Source of the DNA: Streptomyces sp. Mut1
Lineage (GTDB): Bacteria; Actinomycetota; Actinomycetes; Streptomycetales; Streptomycetaceae
DNA length: 64,000 nt
Direction: 5' to 3'
NCBI RefSeq assembly: GCF_030719295.1
Contig: NZ_CP120997.1
Span: 3,538,501 to 3,602,500, forward strand
Under the pieces are notes generated by a model that searched no databases, had not been told where the DNA came from, and worked only from the letters and a program-made list of their open reading frames with translations. A program made the position numbers and the translations under genes. Positions 42,176 to 50,395 of this stretch are shown here, one piece after another. Within the stretch, counting starts at the first letter, position 1. Each line of letters begins with the position of its first letter.

Positions 42176-44779
42176 TCACGCCGTCGAGCCGACGATCAGA
42201 CCGTCCTCGAACCGGTCCACGCGGACCGTGTCGCCGTCCTTGACCTCGCCCGCCAGGATCTCCTTGGCCAGCCGGTCGCCGATCGCCGTCTGGATGAGGC
42301 GGCGCAGCGGCCGGGCGCCGTACGCCGGGTCGTTGCCCTCCTCGGCCAGCCAGGCCAGGGCCTCCGGGGTGACCTCCAGGGTGAGCCTGCGGTCGGCGAG
42401 GCGCGCCGCGAGCCGGTCGATCTGGAGTCCCGCGATGTGCGTCAGCTCGTCGCCGGACAGGGCCGAGAAGACCACCAGGTCGTCCAGCCGGTTGAGGAAC
42501 TCCGGCTTGAAGGAGGCCCGGACGATCTCCAGGACCTGCCGCTTCTTCTCCTCCGGTTTGGTCAGCGGGTCGGTGAGGAACTGGCTGCCGAGGTTGGACG
42601 TCAGGATCAGGATGGTGTTGCGGAAGTCCACCGTCCGGCCCTGCCCGTCGGTGAGCCGGCCGTCGTCCAGGACCTGGAGCAGGATGTCGAAGACCTCGGG
42701 GTGGGCCTTCTCGACCTCGTCCAGCAGGACGACGCTGTACGGGCGGCGGCGGACCGCCTCGGTGAGCTGGCCGCCCTCCTCGTAGCCGACGTATCCGGGC
42801 GGGGCGCCGACCAGGCGGGCGACGCTGTGCTTCTCGCTGTACTCGCTCATGTCGATGCGGACCATGGCCCGCTCGTCGTCGAAGAGGAAGTCCGCGAGGG
42901 CCTTCGCCAGCTCGGTCTTGCCGACACCGGTCGGCCCGAGGAAAAGGAACGAGCCGGTGGGGCGGTCCGGGTCGGCGATGCCGGCGCGCGTACGGCGTAC
43001 CGCGTCCGACACGGCCCGCACGGCCTCGGTCTGCCCGATGAGGCGCTTGCCCAGCTCCGCCTCCATGCGCAGCAGCTTCTGCGTCTCGCCCTCCAGCAGG
43101 CGGCCGGCCGGGATGCCGGTCCAGGCACCCACCACATCGGCGATGTCGTCCGGGCCGACCTCCTCCTTGACCAGGGTCTCCTTGGGCTCCTTCGCCGCTT
43201 CCTCCTCGGCCTCGGCGGCCTCGGCCAGCTCGCGTTCCAGCCCGGGGATCTCGCCGTACAGAAGCTTGGAGGCGGTGTCGAAGTCGCCGTCGCGCTGGGC
43301 GCGTTCGGCCTGGCCGCGCAGGTCGTCCAGGCGTTCCTTCAGCTCACCGAGCCGGTTGAGGCCCTGCTTCTCCTTCTCCCAGCGGGCGTTGAGGCCGCGC
43401 AGCTCCTCCTCCTTGTCGGCGAGGTCGCGGCGCAGCTTCTCCAGACGCTGCTTGGAGGCGGCGTCGCTCTCGTTCCTGAGGGCCAGCTCCTCCATGTGCA
43501 ACCGGTCGACGGAGCGCTGGAGTTCGTCGATCTCGACGGGCGAGGAGTCGATCTCCATGCGCAGCCGGGAGGCCGCCTCGTCGACGAGGTCGATGGCCTT
43601 GTCGGGCAGGAAGCGGGAGGTGATGTAGCGGTCGGACAGGGTCGCGGCGGCGACCAGCGAGGCGTCCGCGATCTGCACCTTGTGGTGGGCCTCGTACCGT
43701 CCCTTGAGTCCGCGCAGGATCGCGATGGTGTCCTCGACGGACGGCTCCGCCACCAGCACCTGCTGGAAGCGGCGCTCCAGGGCCGGGTCCTTCTCGATCC
43801 GCTCGCGGTACTCGTCCAGGGTGGTGGCGCCGACCATCCGCAGCTCGCCGCGGGCCAGCATCGGCTTGAGCATGTTGCCCGCGTCCATGGCGGAATCGCC
43901 GCCGGCGCCCGCGCCCACGACGGTGTGCAGCTCGTCGATGAACGTGATGATCTGGCCGTCGCTCTCCTTGATCTCGGACAGGACGGTCTTCAGGCGCTCC
44001 TCGAACTCGCCGCGGTACTTCGCGCCCGCGACCATGGCGCCCAGGTCCAGCGAGACGAGCCGCTTGTTCTTCAGGGACTCGGGCACGTCGCCCTTGACGA
44101 TGCGCTGGGCGAGCCCTTCGACCACGGCGGTCTTGCCGACTCCGGGCTCGCCGATGAGCACCGGGTTGTTCTTGGTGCGCCGCGAGAGCACCTGGACGAC
44201 GCGGCGGATCTCCTGGTCGCGCCCGATGACCGGGTCGAGCTTGCCCTCGCGGGCCGCCGCGGTGAAGTCCGTGCCGAATTTCTCCAGGGCCTTGTACTGG
44301 CCCTCCGGGTCGGGAGTGGTCACCCGTCGCCCTCCCCTGCTCTTCTCGAACGCGTCCAGCAGCTTCTTCGCGCCGGCCCCCTGTCCGTCGAGGATCTCAC
44401 CGGCGCGGCCGCCCTTCGCGGCGATCCCGATCAGCAGGTGCTCGGTGGAGATGTAGTCGTCGCCCAGCTCCTTGGCGCGCTGCGCGGCGTCCGCGATGAC
44501 GGCCAGCGTCTCCCGGTTGGGCTGGGGCGGTGCGACGGTCGACCCGGTCACGCTGGGCTGCGCGCCGAGGAGCCGTTCGGTCTCGGTGCGCACGGCGATC
44601 TGGTCCGCGTCGACGGCGGCCAGCAGATCGATGAGGTTCTCGTTTGCTTGTCGGCCGTCACCCGAGAGCAGCGCGAGCAGCAGATGCCCCGGGGTCAGAT
44701 CGGGGTGGCCGTCCTTCACGGCCCTGGTGGTGGCCGCGTTGATGGCGTCCCGGCTCCTGTTGGTCAGCTCGGCGTCCAC
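42176..44779 (-). CDS. clpB: Heat-shock disaggregase ClpB
   Basis: An 867-residue hexameric AAA+ chaperone that, with DnaK, dissolves protein aggregates. The N-terminal Clp-repeat domain (about 1-150) is followed by nucleotide-binding domain 1 ([14 protein letters not shown], about 203-216), the long coiled-coil middle domain (about 405-525), and domain 2 with Walker [15 protein letters not shown] and the sensor region, ending in a C-terminal helical domain. No ClpP-binding IGF loop is seen, as expected. The start is GTG 44779 with GAGGAGGAG upstream. Two HAIR operators upstream place it under HspR. Confidence 0.97.
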   Translation of the reverse strand: MDAELTNRSRDAINAATTRAVKDGHPDLTPGHLLLALLSGDGRQANENLIDLLAAVDADQIAVRTETERLLGAQPSVTGSTVAPPQPNRETLAVIADAAQRAKELGDDYISTEHLLIGIAAKGGRAGEILDGQGAGAKKLLDAFEKSRGGRRVTTPDPEGQYKALEKFGTDFTAAAREGKLDPVIGRDQEIRRVVQVLSRRTKNNPVLIGEPGVGKTAVVEGLAQRIVKGDVPESLKNKRLVSLDLGAMVAGAKYRGEFEERLKTVLSEIKESDGQIITFIDELHTVVGAGAGGDSAMDAGNMLKPMLARGELRMVGATTLDEYRERIEKDPALERRFQQVLVAEPSVEDTIAILRGLKGRYEAHHKVQIADASLVAAATLSDRYITSRFLPDKAIDLVDEAASRLRMEIDSSPVEIDELQRSVDRLHMEELALRNESDAASKQRLEKLRRDLADKEEELRGLNARWEKEKQGLNRLGELKERLDDLRGQAERAQRDGDFDTASKLLYGEIPGLERELAEAAEAEEEAAKEPKETLVKEEVGPDDIADVVGAWTGIPAGRLLEGETQKLLRMEAELGKRLIGQTEAVRAVSDAVRRTRAGIADPDRPTGSFLFLGPTGVGKTELAKALADFLFDDERAMVRIDMSEYSEKHSVARLVGAPPGYVGYEEGGQLTEAVRRRPYSVVLLDEVEKAHPEVFDILLQVLDDGRLTDGQGRTVDFRNTILILTSNLGSQFLTDPLTKPEEKKRQVLEIVRASFKPEFLNRLDDLVVFSALSGDELTHIAGLQIDRLAARLADRRLTLEVTPEALAWLAEEGNDPAYGARPLRRLIQTAIGDRLAKEILAGEVKDGDTVRVDRFEDGLIVGSTA

Positions 44780-44850
44780 GTGCGCTGTCTCCTCCTCGCG
44801 ATGACGGGGTCCGTTGTCACGTCTGGTCTGCCACGGTCAACGTGTACAAA

Positions 44851-44871
44851 GTTGAGTCTATTCCACTCAAG
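44851..44871 (-). promoter_or_regulatory. HAIR operator 1 of clpB (HspR site)
   Basis: GTTGAGT-N7-ACTCAAG matches the HAIR consensus CTTGAGT-N7-ACTCAAG with one mismatch. It lies 72 nt upstream of the GTG start and overlaps the likely promoter. The HspR gene is in the window (50396-50842). Confidence 0.9.
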
Positions 44872-44887
44872 GCTGCTCGCGCACAGA

Positions 44888-44908
44888 GTTGAGCCCGTTC
44901 CACTCAAG
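44888..44908 (-). promoter_or_regulatory. HAIR operator 2 of clpB (HspR site)
   Basis: GTTGAGC-N7-ACTCAAG is a second HAIR copy with 2 mismatches, 16 nt beyond the first. Two HspR boxes spaced in this way are usual in Streptomyces heat-shock promoters. Confidence 0.85.
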
Positions 44909-45000
44909 GCGAAACCCCGGCCCCGCCCCTCCTCCGAGTGAAACCGCCGCCCCGGGGACCCGCCACCGCAGCGCCCCGCGCCCCGCCTACGCTGTGGCCC

Positions 45001-45405
45001 ATGGCAGTCGACGTACACCATCCCGGCCCCGAGTACCTCGCGTTCTGGCGTGAGAACCACGTGTGCACGCTCACCACGGTCCGCCCCGACGGCACCCCGC
45101 ACGTGGTGCCGGTGTGCGTGACCTACGACCCCGAGGCCGGCCTCGCCCGCGTCATCACCAACCAGCACAGCCGCAAGGTCGCCAACATCCTGGCCGCCGG
45201 CCCGGACGGCGCCCGCGTCGCGGCGTGCCAGGTGCACCGCCGCCGCTGGGCGACTCTGGAGGGCGTGGCCCGGATCAGCACCGACCCGGAGCGGGTCGCG
45301 GAGGCGGTACGCCGTCACACCGAACGCTACGACCGGGTGCCCTCGCCCAACCCCGACCGGGTCGTCATCGAGATCACCCTCGACCGGGCGCTCGGCCGCG
45401 GCTGA
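45001..45405 (+). CDS. PPOX-class F420/FMN-dependent protein
   Basis: A 134-residue single-domain split-barrel protein of the pyridoxamine-phosphate-oxidase-like superfamily, in which many actinobacterial members bind F420 rather than FMN. Characteristic segments are LAFWRENHVCTLTTVRPDGTPHVVPV at the N-terminus (positions about 12-35), NQHSRKVANILAAG, and RRRWATLEGVARIS. Substrate is unknown. It lies divergent from clpB across about 220 nt that contain the HAIR boxes, and is followed by a hairpin. Confidence 0.88.
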   Translation: MAVDVHHPGPEYLAFWRENHVCTLTTVRPDGTPHVVPVCVTYDPEAGLARVITNQHSRKVANILAAGPDGARVAACQVHRRRWATLEGVARISTDPERVAEAVRRHTERYDRVPSPNPDRVVIEITLDRALGRG

Positions 45406-45426
45406 GCGCGTCCGGACACAGCACAA

Positions 45427-45459
45427 CGGCGCCACCGTGTTCAGGTCACGGTGGCGCCG
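45427..45459. terminator. Bidirectional hairpin terminator
   Basis: A 13-bp perfect stem (CGGCGCCACCGTG / CACGGTGGCGCCG) with a 7-nt loop lies in the gap between the convergent PPOX and Rieske-like genes. Confidence 0.85.
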
Positions 45460-45504
45460 CTGTGTGGGGGAGTGACTGAGCGACGTGGAACGACGGGGGA
45501 TCGC

Positions 45505-45825
45505 TCAGGCACTGCGGGGGGTGGCGGAAATGGCTTCGGGTTCGAACAGCTGGTGGTCACGCTGTGCGAGGTTCACAAAAATCATGTCGTACCGGATGGC
45601 GCAGCGCACCGGCTGCGGCGCACCCCGCGGCTTGCGCAGGCATCGGTAGGCCCGGACCTCGCCGTCGTCCTCCCGGGCGACGACGACCGGGTCGCCGAAC
45701 AGAGTGACCATCAACGAGTCACCACGGCGGGGCAGCGCCGTGACGAGATCGATGAAATGCCACCCTGACCGGTAGGCGGTCGCCATCTCGCGCCGGAAGG
45801 TCCGGTCGTCCGGTGGGGTGGTCAT
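45505..45825 (-). CDS. Small Rieske-like protein lacking cluster ligands
   Basis: A 106-residue cytoplasmic protein. Its start resembles the N-terminal Rieske domain of ring-hydroxylating oxygenases: SGWHFIDLVTALPRRGDSL, then GDPVVVAREDDGEVRAYRCL, then IRYDMIFVNLAQ. The usual C-x-H ... C-x-x-H iron-sulfur ligands are absent: the equivalent positions read RCLRKPRG and VRCAIRYD, keeping two Cys but no His. It is therefore unlikely to hold a [2Fe-2S] cluster. Its ATG overlaps the stop codon of the upstream repeat-peptide gene by four bases (ATGA), so the two are co-translated. Function unknown; a peptide-handling or immunity role is inference. Confidence 0.75.
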   Translation of the reverse strand: MTTPPDDRTFRREMATAYRSGWHFIDLVTALPRRGDSLMVTLFGDPVVVAREDDGEVRAYRCLRKPRGAPQPVRCAIRYDMIFVNLAQRDHQLFEPEAISATPRSA

Positions 45826-46118
45826 GCGACTGCGGTGGAACCGGCCGGCGCAGTGGTCCAGCCGATGTCCGAACCGGTGGGCGAAACGGTCCAGCCGATG
45901 TCCGACCCGGCAGGCGAAACGGTCCAGCCGATGTCCGACCCGGCAGGCGAAGCGGTCCACCCGATGTCCGACTTGGCGGGCGGCGCGGTCCAGCCGATGT
46001 CCCCGGCAGCGACAGCCCCATCGCCGCCCTGCCCAAAGCCGCTGCCGCCCAACAGCCCTATACCCAGGGCCGCAACGAACGAGGCGGCAAGCGCCGAGCG
46101 AAGCATTCGCTTATACAT
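45822..46118 (-). CDS. Signal-peptide protein with five tandem 11-residue D-I-G-W-T repeats
   Basis: A protein of 98 residues from ATG 46118; an in-frame GTG at 46136 would add six. A Sec-type N-terminus (MYKRMLRSALAASFVAALGI) ends near GLLGGSGFGQ. Then come five copies of an 11-residue unit beginning D-I-G-W-T, e.g. SDIGWTVSPAG, separated by Ser/Gly/Ala. The unit D, I, G, W, T is invariant; the following positions vary among A/V/T, S/P/A, P, A/T and G/K. I recognise no known family. The organisation suits a secreted multi-core precursor (RiPP-like or signalling peptide) or a structural surface repeat. The stop overlaps the Rieske-like gene start. Confidence 0.75.
   Translation of the reverse strand: MYKRMLRSALAASFVAALGIGLLGGSGFGQGGDGAVAAGDIGWTAPPAKSDIGWTASPAGSDIGWTVSPAGSDIGWTVSPTGSDIGWTTAPAGSTAVA
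45837..46001 (-). repeat. Five exact 33-bp tandem repeats in the peptide gene
   Basis: The repeats have an exact 33-bp period, so coding phase is kept. The DNA core (GACATCGGCTGGACC, or GGG in one copy) is nearly identical across copies, and the flanking codons differ mainly at third or variable positions, which indicates recent amplification with selection for the peptide core. Confidence 0.9.
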
Positions 46119-46209
46119 AGTCGGCTTCGTCCTCACTTGTGGATTCTTCTCCCCCGCACCAAAGACGATGTCTTACAGGGGCACGCAAGCACCACTGAGG
46201 AGATGCATC

Positions 46210-46242
46210 ATGTTCCTGTATGTTCAGGAACCTGGGGGGTGA
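46210..46242 (+). CDS. Possible 10-residue leader peptide (MFLYVQEPGG)
   Basis: A short ORF with an excellent ribosome site (GAGGAG, 7 nt upstream of the ATG at 46210) ends in TGA only 4 nt before the ATG of the first LuxR-type gene. Its own last codons overlap the likely ribosome site of that gene (GGGGGGTGAAG). An inverted repeat GTTCCTG-N6-CAGGAAC (46212-46231) lies inside it. It could be a leader peptide that couples or attenuates translation, or simply reflect chance. Confidence 0.45.
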   Translation: MFLYVQEPGG

Positions 46243-46246
46243 AGAT

Positions 46247-47230
46247 ATGGCCACAAAAAGCACCAATCCGGCACATCCTCATGGGATCACCGAACTTTGC
46301 CAGGCCGGGGCGCGTCTTTACGCCAGTGCGTTGCGTCTGGGGCGTATAGCGCGGGCCGACATCGAAGCGGCACCCTGCCTCATAGATTTCGCCCTCCTGC
46401 ACCCCGATCCGGACGACGCGGCATGGCTCCGACCAGTCCCCCCTTCGGTTGCCCTGGCTCAGCACCTCCATCCGCTGGAGCGGGAGATCCTGGAACGCCG
46501 CAAGCATTCGGTTCAGCTGACCGAATCGTTCGAGCCATTCATGGACATCAGCACACAGGGCCCTCCGGTCACCCACGCGATCACCGTGCTGGAGGGTGTC
46601 AACCGCATCAACGCCGCGCTCGACCAGGCCACGGCGGAGTGCCGTACCGAGGTCCTCACCGTCCAGCCGGGCGGCGGCCGCATCGAGGACCGCCTGAGCA
46701 AGTCGCTGGACCGCGGCCTCTCCGTCGTCCAGCGAGGCGTCCGGATGCGCACCCTCTACCAGCACACCGTGCGGCACAGTCCCAGCACACTCGCGTACGC
46801 GGAACGCATGGCCGACAGCAACGTGGAGATCCGCACACTCGAGGAACTCGTCGAGCGCCTGATCGTGTTCGACCGGACGGTGGCCTTCATCCCCGCCCAG
46901 GACGACCGTCAGGTCGCCCTGGAACTGCGCCATCCCGGACTCGTCGAGTACCTGGCCAACGTGTTCGAGCAACTCTGGAACCGGGCCGCTCCGCTGCGCG
47001 AGGAGATCAAGTACGAGCCGATCCCACTGGGCATCAGCGGAGTCCAGTACTCCATCGCCCAGCTCCTCATCGAGGGCCATGTGGACGACTCGATCGCCCG
47101 CCGCCTCGGTATGAACGTCCGCACCTGCCGGGCGCACGTCGCCAAACTCGCCGCCGCGCTCGGCAGCAACAGCCGAGCCCAGCTCGGCTACTTGATCGCC
47201 CGGTCAGGAATCCTGGAACAGGACTCCTGA
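46247..47230 (+). CDS. LuxR-type regulator 1 of a tandem family
   Basis: A 327-residue regulator with three parts: an N-terminal helical segment (HPHGITELCQAGARLYASAL, about 10-75, with WLRPVPPS), a central PLD/TrmB-like sensor domain (TEVLTVQPGGGRI, RTLYQHTVRHSPS, then FDRTVAFIP, LFEQLW-type near 250), and a C-terminal LuxR helix-turn-helix (DSIARRLGMNVRTCRAHVAK). It is the most divergent of the four paralogues (HTH reads MNVRT rather than ISVRT, SNSRAQLGYLI at the end). The ATG at 46247 has GGGGTGAAG upstream; an earlier in-frame ATG (46220) lacks one. Divergent from the D-I-G-W-T peptide gene. Confidence 0.88.
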   Translation: MATKSTNPAHPHGITELCQAGARLYASALRLGRIARADIEAAPCLIDFALLHPDPDDAAWLRPVPPSVALAQHLHPLEREILERRKHSVQLTESFEPFMDISTQGPPVTHAITVLEGVNRINAALDQATAECRTEVLTVQPGGGRIEDRLSKSLDRGLSVVQRGVRMRTLYQHTVRHSPSTLAYAERMADSNVEIRTLEELVERLIVFDRTVAFIPAQDDRQVALELRHPGLVEYLANVFEQLWNRAAPLREEIKYEPIPLGISGVQYSIAQLLIEGHVDDSIARRLGMNVRTCRAHVAKLAAALGSNSRAQLGYLIARSGILEQDS

Positions 47231-47316
47231 CCGGGCCGGACCCCAAAGATCCCCACCCCCCGGGCCGGCAAGGCACGGCCACCCAACGGGGGAGAAGCGT
47301 GGCCACGCCCTGGATC

Positions 47317-47336
47317 AGCCGGGGAAGTTCCCGGCT
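47317..47336 (+). terminator. Hairpin between regulators 1 and 2
   Basis: AGCCGGG and CCCGGCT form a 7-bp stem with a 6-nt loop 86 nt past the regulator 1 stop. The 188-nt gap is the only sizeable one in the four-gene array, so it probably separates two transcription units; the promoter for regulators 2-4 must lie after it. Confidence 0.5.
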
Positions 47337-47418
47337 CCCCCGGCACGTCCACACTGCCCCGGGGATTACGCTTCCACCACCTTCATCTTGCTGCACTGCC
47401 AAAAGTGGGGGGTCACGA

Positions 47419-48402
47419 ATGGGCAAGGACGAGGACATAGCGCACCACCCGCACGGAGACCTCGAACTGTGCGCAGCGGCGGTCAGGATCTACACCGAGG
47501 CGCTCAGCGCGGGACGCATACCCCGGACCGCGCTGGAACCCGCTCCCTGCCTCACCGAGTTGGCGCTCGTCCACCCCGACCCGCAGGACAACGACTGGAT
47601 GCGCCCGGTGCCGCCCGCCGCGGCCCTCGCCCACCTGCTGCAACCCGTCACCCGGGAGATCCACGAGCGCATCAGGCTCTCCGCAGCCCTGGCCGACTCC
47701 CTGGCCCCCCTGGCCTCCGTCGCCAGCACCGACCCCAACCTCGCCATCACCGTCCTCGAAGGCATCCCGCTGATCGACGCGGCCATCCAGAACGCCACGG
47801 ACGGCGCGCGGACGGAGGTCCTGACCCTCCAGCCCAGCGGCAGCCGGCCCGTCGACCAGCTCAAGAAGGCGCTGGGCCGCGCCCAGGCCATGGCCGACCG
47901 GGGGGTGACGCTGCGCCACATCTACCAGCACCCGGCCCGCTACAGCCCGGCCATCAAGGCGTACCTGCAAGAGGTGCCGGCCGGCCACATCCAGGTCCGC
48001 ACCATCGAGCAGACCGTCGAGCGCCTCTTCGTCTTCGACCGCACCGTCGCCTTCATCCCCGCCAGCGCCGACCGCGACGTCGCCCTGGAGATCCGCCACC
48101 CCGCGCTCGTCCGCTACCTGATCCAGGTGTACGAAGTGCTCTGGGCCCAGGCCAAACCGCTCTCGGCCCCCCTCCAGCAGGCCACCGCGCCCCACACCTC
48201 GGTCACCACCGCCCAGCTGAGCGTCGCCCGCCTCCTCGCCGAGGGGAACACCGACCAGATCGTGGCCCGCAAGCTCGGCATCAGCGTCCGCACCTGCCGC
48301 GCCCACATCTCCAAGCTCATGCAGACCCTCGGCGCCACCAGCCGCACCCACCTCGGCGCCCTCCTCGTCCAGTCCGGCATCGTGGAAGGCGCCGGGAAAT
48401 GA
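47419..48402 (+). CDS. LuxR-type regulator 2 of a tandem family
   Basis: A 327-residue paralogue of regulators 1, 3 and 4. It has the same layout: HPHGDLELCAAAVRIYTEAL at the N-terminus, the conserved WMRPVPPAAALAHLLQP segment, a central domain with ITVLEGIPLIDAAIQNAT, RTEVLTLQPSGSR, RHIYQHPARYSP and FDRTVAFIPASADRD, and a helix-turn-helix VARKLGISVRTCRAHISKLM. The ATG at 47419 has a G-rich ribosome site (GGGGGG). Regulator 3 overlaps its stop by four bases (ATGA), so 2, 3 and 4 form a coupled operon. Confidence 0.9.
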   Translation: MGKDEDIAHHPHGDLELCAAAVRIYTEALSAGRIPRTALEPAPCLTELALVHPDPQDNDWMRPVPPAAALAHLLQPVTREIHERIRLSAALADSLAPLASVASTDPNLAITVLEGIPLIDAAIQNATDGARTEVLTLQPSGSRPVDQLKKALGRAQAMADRGVTLRHIYQHPARYSPAIKAYLQEVPAGHIQVRTIEQTVERLFVFDRTVAFIPASADRDVALEIRHPALVRYLIQVYEVLWAQAKPLSAPLQQATAPHTSVTTAQLSVARLLAEGNTDQIVARKLGISVRTCRAHISKLMQTLGATSRTHLGALLVQSGIVEGAGK

Positions 48403-49367
48403 CCGGACCGGCGCCGCACCCCCACGGCGAGCGGGAGCTGTGCGAGCCCGGCCTCACCCTCTACGCGGAGGCCCTCACCGCCGGCCGCATCGCCCGCAGC
48501 GCCCTCGGACAGGCCCCCTGCCTCGTCGGCCTCGCCCTGCTCCTGCCCGATCCGCGGGACGCCGCGTGGCTGCGCCCCGTACCACCGTCCGCGGCCCTGG
48601 CCCGGCTGCTGGACCCCCTCAGCCGGGAGATCGACGCGCGCCTGCGGCTGGCCACCGCGCTGACCCGGTCGCTGATGCCGCTGGCCGCGACGGCCGGTGA
48701 CGACCCCAGCCGCTCGATCACCGTGCTCGAAGGGCGGGACAGGATCCGCGCGGCGCTCCGCAACGCCTCGCGGTCGGCCCGGGAGGAAGTGCTGACCGCC
48801 CAGCCCGGCGGCAACCGCATGGCCGCCAACATGCGGCAGGGCCTGGCGAACGCCGAGTACGTCATCGCGGCGGGAGGACGGCTCAGACACCTCTACCAGC
48901 ACCCGGCGCGCTACAGCCCCCGGCTCAGGGAGTACCTGACGGAGATCCCCTCCGGCCGCCTCCAGATCCGCACGATGGAGCAGAGCGTCGGCCGCCTCCT
49001 CATCTTCGACCGCGAGACCGCCTACATCCCCGCCGACCCCGACAGCAGTACCGCCCTGGAGATCCGCCACCCCGCCCTCGTCCGCTACCTGGCGGACGTC
49101 TACGAGACGCTCTGGGCCGGGGCCACACCCTTCACCGAGAGCCTGCCGACCGCGGTCCCCGGAGCCCCGGCCACCGCCGTCCAGCTCAGCATCGCCCGCC
49201 TCCTCGTCGAGGGGTACGCGGACCAGGCGGTCGCCGAGAAACTCGGCATCAGCGTCCGCACCTGCCGCGCCCACATCTCCCGGCTGATGCGGACCCTCGG
49301 CGCCACCAGCCGCACCCACCTCGGCGCCCTCCTCGTCCGCTCCGATCTCGCGGAGCCCGCCCGGTAA
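48399..49367 (+). CDS. LuxR-type regulator 3 of a tandem family
   Basis: A 322-residue paralogue. The N-terminus HPHGERELCEPGLTLYAEAL and WLRPVPPSAALARLLDPL segment, the central REEVLTAQPGGNR, RHLYQHPARYSPRL and FDRETAYIPADPDSS, and the C-terminal VAEKLGISVRTCRAHISRLM match the other three. It differs in having Glu for Thr in the FDR(T/K) position. Starts within the stop of regulator 2 (four-base overlap) and ends one base into the start of regulator 4. Confidence 0.9.
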   Translation: MTGPAPHPHGERELCEPGLTLYAEALTAGRIARSALGQAPCLVGLALLLPDPRDAAWLRPVPPSAALARLLDPLSREIDARLRLATALTRSLMPLAATAGDDPSRSITVLEGRDRIRAALRNASRSAREEVLTAQPGGNRMAANMRQGLANAEYVIAAGGRLRHLYQHPARYSPRLREYLTEIPSGRLQIRTMEQSVGRLLIFDRETAYIPADPDSSTALEIRHPALVRYLADVYETLWAGATPFTESLPTAVPGAPATAVQLSIARLLVEGYADQAVAEKLGISVRTCRAHISRLMRTLGATSRTHLGALLVRSDLAEPAR

Positions 49368-50371
49368 TGCCCCCGTCACCCGGACACGGCCACAGCGGCC
49401 ACGCACTGTGCGACGAGGCCGTCGGCCTCTACACCCAGGCCCTGTCCCACGGCCGCGTCGCCCGCTCCGCCGCCGCCCACGTGCCCTGCCTCACCGACAA
49501 CGCCCTGCTCGCGCCCGACCCCGGCGACGGCCAGTGGCTGCGCCCCGTACCGCCGTCGGCGGCCCTGGCACAGCTGCTGCACCCCCTGGCCCGGGACATC
49601 CTGGAGCAGGTACGGACCGCCGGCCGCCTGGCCCGGACGCTGGGGGCGCTCGACGCGCTCACCGACCGGCCCCCGGACCTCGCCATCAGCGTCATCGCCG
49701 GGCAGTCCACCATCCAGGCGGCCATCAGCGCCGCCCTGGAGGAGGCGAACGACGAGATCCTCACCCTCCAGCCCGGCAGCACCCGCTCACCCGAGATGCT
49801 CCGGGTGGCGCTGTCCAGCACCCTGCCCACCGTCGAGCGGAACGTCCGGCTGCGCCACATCTACCAGCACTCGGCGCGCTACGGCCCGGGGCTCAAGGCG
49901 TATCTGGAACGGCTGCCCGGCGACCTCCTCCAGGTCCGCACGGTGGAGCAGGCGGTCGACCGCCTCATGATCTTCGACCGCAAGGTCGCCTACCTGCCCG
50001 CCACCCCCGACCGCAGCGCCGCCCTGGAGATCCGCCACCCCGCGCTCGTCCGCTACCTGGCGCAGCTGTACGACGTCCTCTGGGCCCGCGCCACACCGTT
50101 CAGCGAGCCGCTGCCCACCGCGGTGCCCGGCGCACCCGTCACCGCCGTCCAGCAGAGCATCGCGCGCCTGCTCGTCGAGGGAAACCAGGACGAGGCCGTC
50201 GCCCGCACCCTCGGCATCAGCGTCCGCACCTGCCGCGCGCACATCGCCAAGCTCATGCGGACCCTCGGGGCCACCAGCCGCACCCACCTCGGCGTCCTCC
50301 TCGTCCGTACAGGCGTCGCACAGACCCCGCACATGACGACGCGGCCCGCCATGCCCGGAACACCGGGATGA
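49367..50371 (+). CDS. LuxR-type regulator 4 of a tandem family
   Basis: A 334-residue paralogue with the same three-part plan: SGHALCDEAVGLYTQALSHG, WLRPVPPSAALAQLLHPLAR, LTLQPGSTR, RHIYQHSARYGPGL, FDRKVAYLPATPDRS, and VARTLGISVRTCRAHIAKLM. It lacks the HPHG start of the others (GHGHSGH instead) and carries an extra 10-residue C-terminal tail (MTTRPAMPGTPG). The stop of regulator 3 overlaps its ATG by one base (TAATG). It ends 24 nt from the convergent hspR. Confidence 0.9.
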   Translation: MPPSPGHGHSGHALCDEAVGLYTQALSHGRVARSAAAHVPCLTDNALLAPDPGDGQWLRPVPPSAALAQLLHPLARDILEQVRTAGRLARTLGALDALTDRPPDLAISVIAGQSTIQAAISAALEEANDEILTLQPGSTRSPEMLRVALSSTLPTVERNVRLRHIYQHSARYGPGLKAYLERLPGDLLQVRTVEQAVDRLMIFDRKVAYLPATPDRSAALEIRHPALVRYLAQLYDVLWARATPFSEPLPTAVPGAPVTAVQQSIARLLVEGNQDEAVARTLGISVRTCRAHIAKLMRTLGATSRTHLGVLLVRTGVAQTPHMTTRPAMPGTPG

Positions 50372-50379
50372 CGGGCCGC
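50341..50379. terminator. Nested hairpin between regulator 4 and hspR
   Basis: GCGGCCCG (50341-50348) pairs with CGGGCCGC (50372-50379), enclosing CCCGG / CCGGG. It overlaps the end of regulator 4 and reaches to within 16 nt of the hspR stop; a shared terminator for two convergent units. Confidence 0.65.
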
Positions 50380-50395
50380 GTACGCGCGGGGCCGC

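Noticed and set aside
45837..46001. CRISPR array
   Set aside because: Repeats are directly adjacent with a 33-bp period and no spacers, encode a clean protein repeat, and no cas gene is present anywhere.
45835..46242. A plus-strand frame reading repeated VQPMSDPAGE units
   Set aside because: It is the antisense of the D-I-G-W-T repeat array; the minus-strand frame has a signal peptide and a coupled downstream gene, this one has neither.
46220..46246. An upstream ATG for LuxR regulator 1 (adds nine residues)
   Set aside because: No ribosome site at suitable spacing; ATG 46247 has GGTGAAG and begins the conserved region.
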